DNA from: Ignavibacteria bacterium | GTDB taxonomy: Bacteria > Bacteroidota > Ignavibacteria > UBA10030 | Reading direction: 5' to 3' | NCBI GenBank assembly: GCA_016873755.1 | Contig: VGWB01000016.1 | Span: 1-33,166 of the forward strand | Length of the DNA stretch: 33,166 nucleotides | Shown here: positions 31,059 through 33,166 of the stretch, in pieces | How positions within the stretch are numbered: position 1 is the stretch's first letter | How the letters are laid out: each line of letters opens with the position of its first letter | Position numbers and translations under genes: made by a program | The notes under the pieces: generated by a model | What the model saw: the letters and a program-made list of their open reading frames with translations, nothing else | The model's database searches: none | Told to the model about the DNA's origin: nothing

Positions 31059-32068
31059 AGACAGAGAAAATCAGGATCGGACAGGCCGGTATTGCCAACC
31101 ATGGGAGAACAATTGTCAATGCAGTTCGCGATGCGGGCAATCTTCAGTTGGCCTCATGTTTTGACATCAACGAAAGCGCAAACCGGGCGGTAGCAAAGGA
31201 GTTTGATGCCCGCGCGGCCGCGAGTTACGAGGAACTTGTCCAGGATTCTTCCATCGATGCGGTCGTGCTCGTGACGCCCAACCACCTACACGCTGACCAG
31301 GTGCAGATGGCCATAGCTGCCGGCAAGCACATCTTCGTGGAAAAACCGATTACGAATACTGTGAGTGAAGCTAAACGGTCGATCGCCTTTGCTGGGAAAG
31401 CCGGCCTTACGTTAATGGTCGGTCACAACACTCGGCGGCGGAGGGTCTTTCGTCGGGCCAAGCAGCTGCTCAGCGAGCGGCGGATCGGCACCGTGGTGGG
31501 CGTTGAGGCAAATCTTTCACGCCCGGCGGGCATTCAGGCGGACTTGCCTGCGTGGAAAGCTGATCCGACGAAATGCGCGCTCCTCCCGATGATGCAACTG
31601 GGGATTCACTTTGTCGACACCGTCACGTATCTCCTCGGCCCGATTGCGCGTGTAAGTTGCTTCGCTGCCAATGTTGCGATGCCCGGTAACGTCCTTGATT
31701 CGACTTCAGCACTCCTCCAGCTAGAGTCGGGTATTCCCGTTGCCCTGAGTTCGTACTATGTTTCGGCGGATGCCTATTTTGTGAGGATCTACGGCACCGA
31801 GGGGACAATCCATTGTACGCCGCTGAAGCTGAGGCTGGAGCTCCTTCAGAATGGAGAGTTGAGGGAAGTTCAGGAAGAAGATTTCAGTTCTGAGGGTGCT
31901 GAGAGCTTTGTCCTCCAGATGCGCGAGTTTGGCGAGTGTATCCTCAGGGGAATGAAACCGGAAACCGGCGGCGACGAGGGGTTAATGGCCCTCGCCGTTA
32001 TTGAAGCAATGCTTCGATCGGTCCAGACAAACTCAGTTGTTGAACTAAGAGATATTCTCCATGACTGA
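31055..32068 (+). CDS. Gfo/Idh/MocA-family NAD(P)-dependent oxidoreductase
   Basis: The 337-residue enzyme has an N-terminal Rossmann fold (KIRIGQAGIANHGRTIVNAV, ACFD-type acidic end seen as ASCFDIN), VLVTPNHLHADQVQMAIAAGKHIFVEKPI with the conserved E96-K97-P98, and a C-terminal alpha/beta domain with MQLGIHFVDTVTYLLG. In the latter, His and Asp are the usual catalytic pair. The nucleotide loop reads GQAGIANHG, a slightly irregular version of GxGxxG. Members oxidise or reduce sugars, inositols and sugar acids. It overlaps the DUF4432 gene by 4 bases and the lyase gene by 8 bases (32061-32068), so the three are one translational unit. The substrate is unknown. Confidence 0.88.
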   Translation: MKTEKIRIGQAGIANHGRTIVNAVRDAGNLQLASCFDINESANRAVAKEFDARAAASYEELVQDSSIDAVVLVTPNHLHADQVQMAIAAGKHIFVEKPITNTVSEAKRSIAFAGKAGLTLMVGHNTRRRRVFRRAKQLLSERRIGTVVGVEANLSRPAGIQADLPAWKADPTKCALLPMMQLGIHFVDTVTYLLGPIARVSCFAANVAMPGNVLDSTSALLQLESGIPVALSSYYVSADAYFVRIYGTEGTIHCTPLKLRLELLQNGELREVQEEDFSSEGAESFVLQMREFGECILRGMKPETGGDEGLMALAVIEAMLRSVQTNSVVELRDILHD

Positions 32069-33166
32069 TCGGACGACCACTTCACGGCGCGATTTCCTGA
32101 GCCAAGCAGCGCTGACCGCTTCGCTTCTCGCTGTAAGTCCCTGGCAGCTTCTGATGCGCCCGCCAACCGCAGGTGAAGGTCTTGGATCACGACCTGGGCT
32201 CTTGTTCGATGAGTCGGATGTGGCCCGCATACGGGAGACTGCCAAGCATCCGAGGTTTGCGGCGTATTGGAACACACTGAGCAACGCCAATCTAGAGGTG
32301 GACAAGAGATTCCTCCGCGAAGAACTTCGGTTGAACAACCACGTTTCCGACTTCCTCAAGGCAAGGACAATTCTTGAGCGGACGTCGTTTGTCTACGCCA
32401 TTTCGGGAAATCCCAGCCAGCTTGAAGTCGCCAAGCTTGCCATCGACAGGATTCTGGAATACAGGAAGTGGGACTATTTCCTCGAGGGAGGAGAGCACAC
32501 GATAGGCCTGCAGCGTGCGCCCGAGGCAACGATTGCAATGGCGTTTGCCCGTGAGTGGCTTGATGGGGTGCTCAGCGATGCAACCAAGCGGGAAATTGAA
32601 ATCCAGATTGCAGAAAAGGGAGCGCCCGCGTGTTACCGTACCCTCTACGGCATGAAATATCCTGACCGTGTGCGGGGATGGGGATTTGATCCGGAGAGCG
32701 ATTACAAGTTCCGGTTCGACCTGAGCCGGTGGCCGCTTATCCTCAATTCTACAAATCTTAAAGTCATTCCTATTGCAGGCCTTGGGATCGCCGCCTGTTT
32801 ACTTCATGACAAGCATCCGCAGGCACAGCGATGGCTGGAATTGGCGTTGCAGAGCGCAAGGGCATTCGCCCCGATGTTCGGCTCGGACGGGAGTTATGAT
32901 GAGGGGGTCAGCTACTGGGGTTATACGGCGTTGCATTTGACGCTCTTTGTAGAGGTGCTCTATCGGATACTTGGCATCGACGAGCGTTCGCTGATTAACT
33001 ATCCCGGAACCGTTCGATATGGGCTGCAGATGTCAATGCCAACAACCGGGAAACGTGACGACTCCGTCAACTTCGGTGACGCAAGCACACTTGGGGATGT
33101 TTCCGTAGCGGCCTGGGCTGCCCGGAGGCATCGTGACTCGACAGCGCAGTATGTGGCGACATCCAT
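32061..33166 (+). CDS. Tat-exported heparinase II/III-type polysaccharide lyase, cut by the right edge
   Basis: An ATG overlapping the previous stop opens a frame that runs to the window end (368 codons). Residues 1-28 are a twin-arginine signal (SRRDFLSQAALTASLLAV). The mature start LLFDESDVARIRETAKHPRFAAYW is the usual opening of heparinase II/III and alginate-lyase-like (alpha/alpha)6 domains. Typical segments follow: WPLILNSTNLKVIPIAGLGIAA (about 224-245), FGSDGSYDEGVSYWGYTALHLTLFVEVL (about 273-300, with the candidate catalytic Tyr) and DDSVNFGDAS near the break. These enzymes cleave uronic-acid-containing chains by beta-elimination, which is the best clue to the island's substrate class. 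The beta-sandwich C-terminal domain would lie beyond the edge. Confidence 0.82.
   Translation, partial: MTDRTTTSRRDFLSQAALTASLLAVSPWQLLMRPPTAGEGLGSRPGLLFDESDVARIRETAKHPRFAAYWNTLSNANLEVDKRFLREELRLNNHVSDFLKARTILERTSFVYAISGNPSQLEVAKLAIDRILEYRKWDYFLEGGEHTIGLQRAPEATIAMAFAREWLDGVLSDATKREIEIQIAEKGAPACYRTLYGMKYPDRVRGWGFDPESDYKFRFDLSRWPLILNSTNLKVIPIAGLGIAACLLHDKHPQAQRWLELALQSARAFAPMFGSDGSYDEGVSYWGYTALHLTLFVEVLYRILGIDERSLINYPGTVRYGLQMSMPTTGKRDDSVNFGDASTLGDVSVAAWAARRHRDSTAQYVATS

Noticed and set aside
1-33166. tRNA or rRNA genes
   Set aside because: I looked in the intergenic stretches for cloverleaf arms and conserved rRNA segments and saw none; most of the window is protein-coding with short gaps.

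Overview
The window looks like a chromosomal segment from an uncultured or environmental member of the Bacteroidota/Ignavibacteriota (FCB) group. The evidence is a TonB-dependent receptor with an N-terminal carboxypeptidase-regulatory-like domain, a large secreted protein with a C-terminal FlgD-like/type IX-type sorting domain, and a PorV/UPF0164-type outer-membrane protein, encoded one after another. Two promoters match the E. coli-type sigma-70 consensus (TTGACA-17-TATACT) rather than the promoter type of classical Bacteroides, which fits a deep-branching lineage better. Taxonomy is inferred from protein style only.

Left region (1-3088). Two leftward genes encode envelope proteins. The first (1436 to beyond the left edge) is a signal-peptide protein built from tandem copies of a repeat with the core DYGWI and SHSYRDWNA. 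The second (2396-1664) is a small outer-membrane beta-barrel whose frame is broken at a run of nine G. The 692-base gap that follows holds a strong promoter reading right and a solo inverted-repeat element.

Surface module (3089-9711). TonB-dependent receptor, secreted protein and PorV-like protein lie on one strand with short gaps and good ribosome binding sites. A hairpin and a terminator-like structure follow.

Mobile insert (9855-10311). A GxxExxY (PDDEXK-like) gene is enclosed by 27-base imperfect inverted repeats that match the solo element at 2909-2990. Its right end lies just upstream of the next gene, which has no ATG or GTG start.

Catabolic island (10352 to beyond the right edge). 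All genes are on the + strand. They encode: an unrecognised TIM-barrel-like hydrolase candidate, a URO-D-family protein, a six-hairpin glycosidase-like enzyme, a Tat-exported six-hairpin protein, an FGGY sugar kinase, a sugar-ABC ATPase without permease or binding protein, two tandem paralogous SSS-family sodium symporters, a LarA-family (nickel-pincer) racemase/epimerase homologue, an IclR regulator with its own promoter, a xylose-isomerase-like TIM-barrel isomerase, a second Tat-exported six-hairpin protein (paralogue of the first), a DUF4432 aldose-epimerase-like protein, a Gfo/Idh/MocA oxidoreductase, and a Tat-exported heparinase II/III-type lyase cut by the right edge. Taken together this suggests breakdown of a polysaccharide (perhaps uronic-acid- or deoxysugar-containing) outside the cytoplasm, sodium-driven uptake of the products, and their epimerisation, oxidation and phosphorylation inside. 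The substrate cannot be read from the sequence. Several small palindromic elements sit between genes of this island (13408-13556, 17474-17558, 19078-19141).
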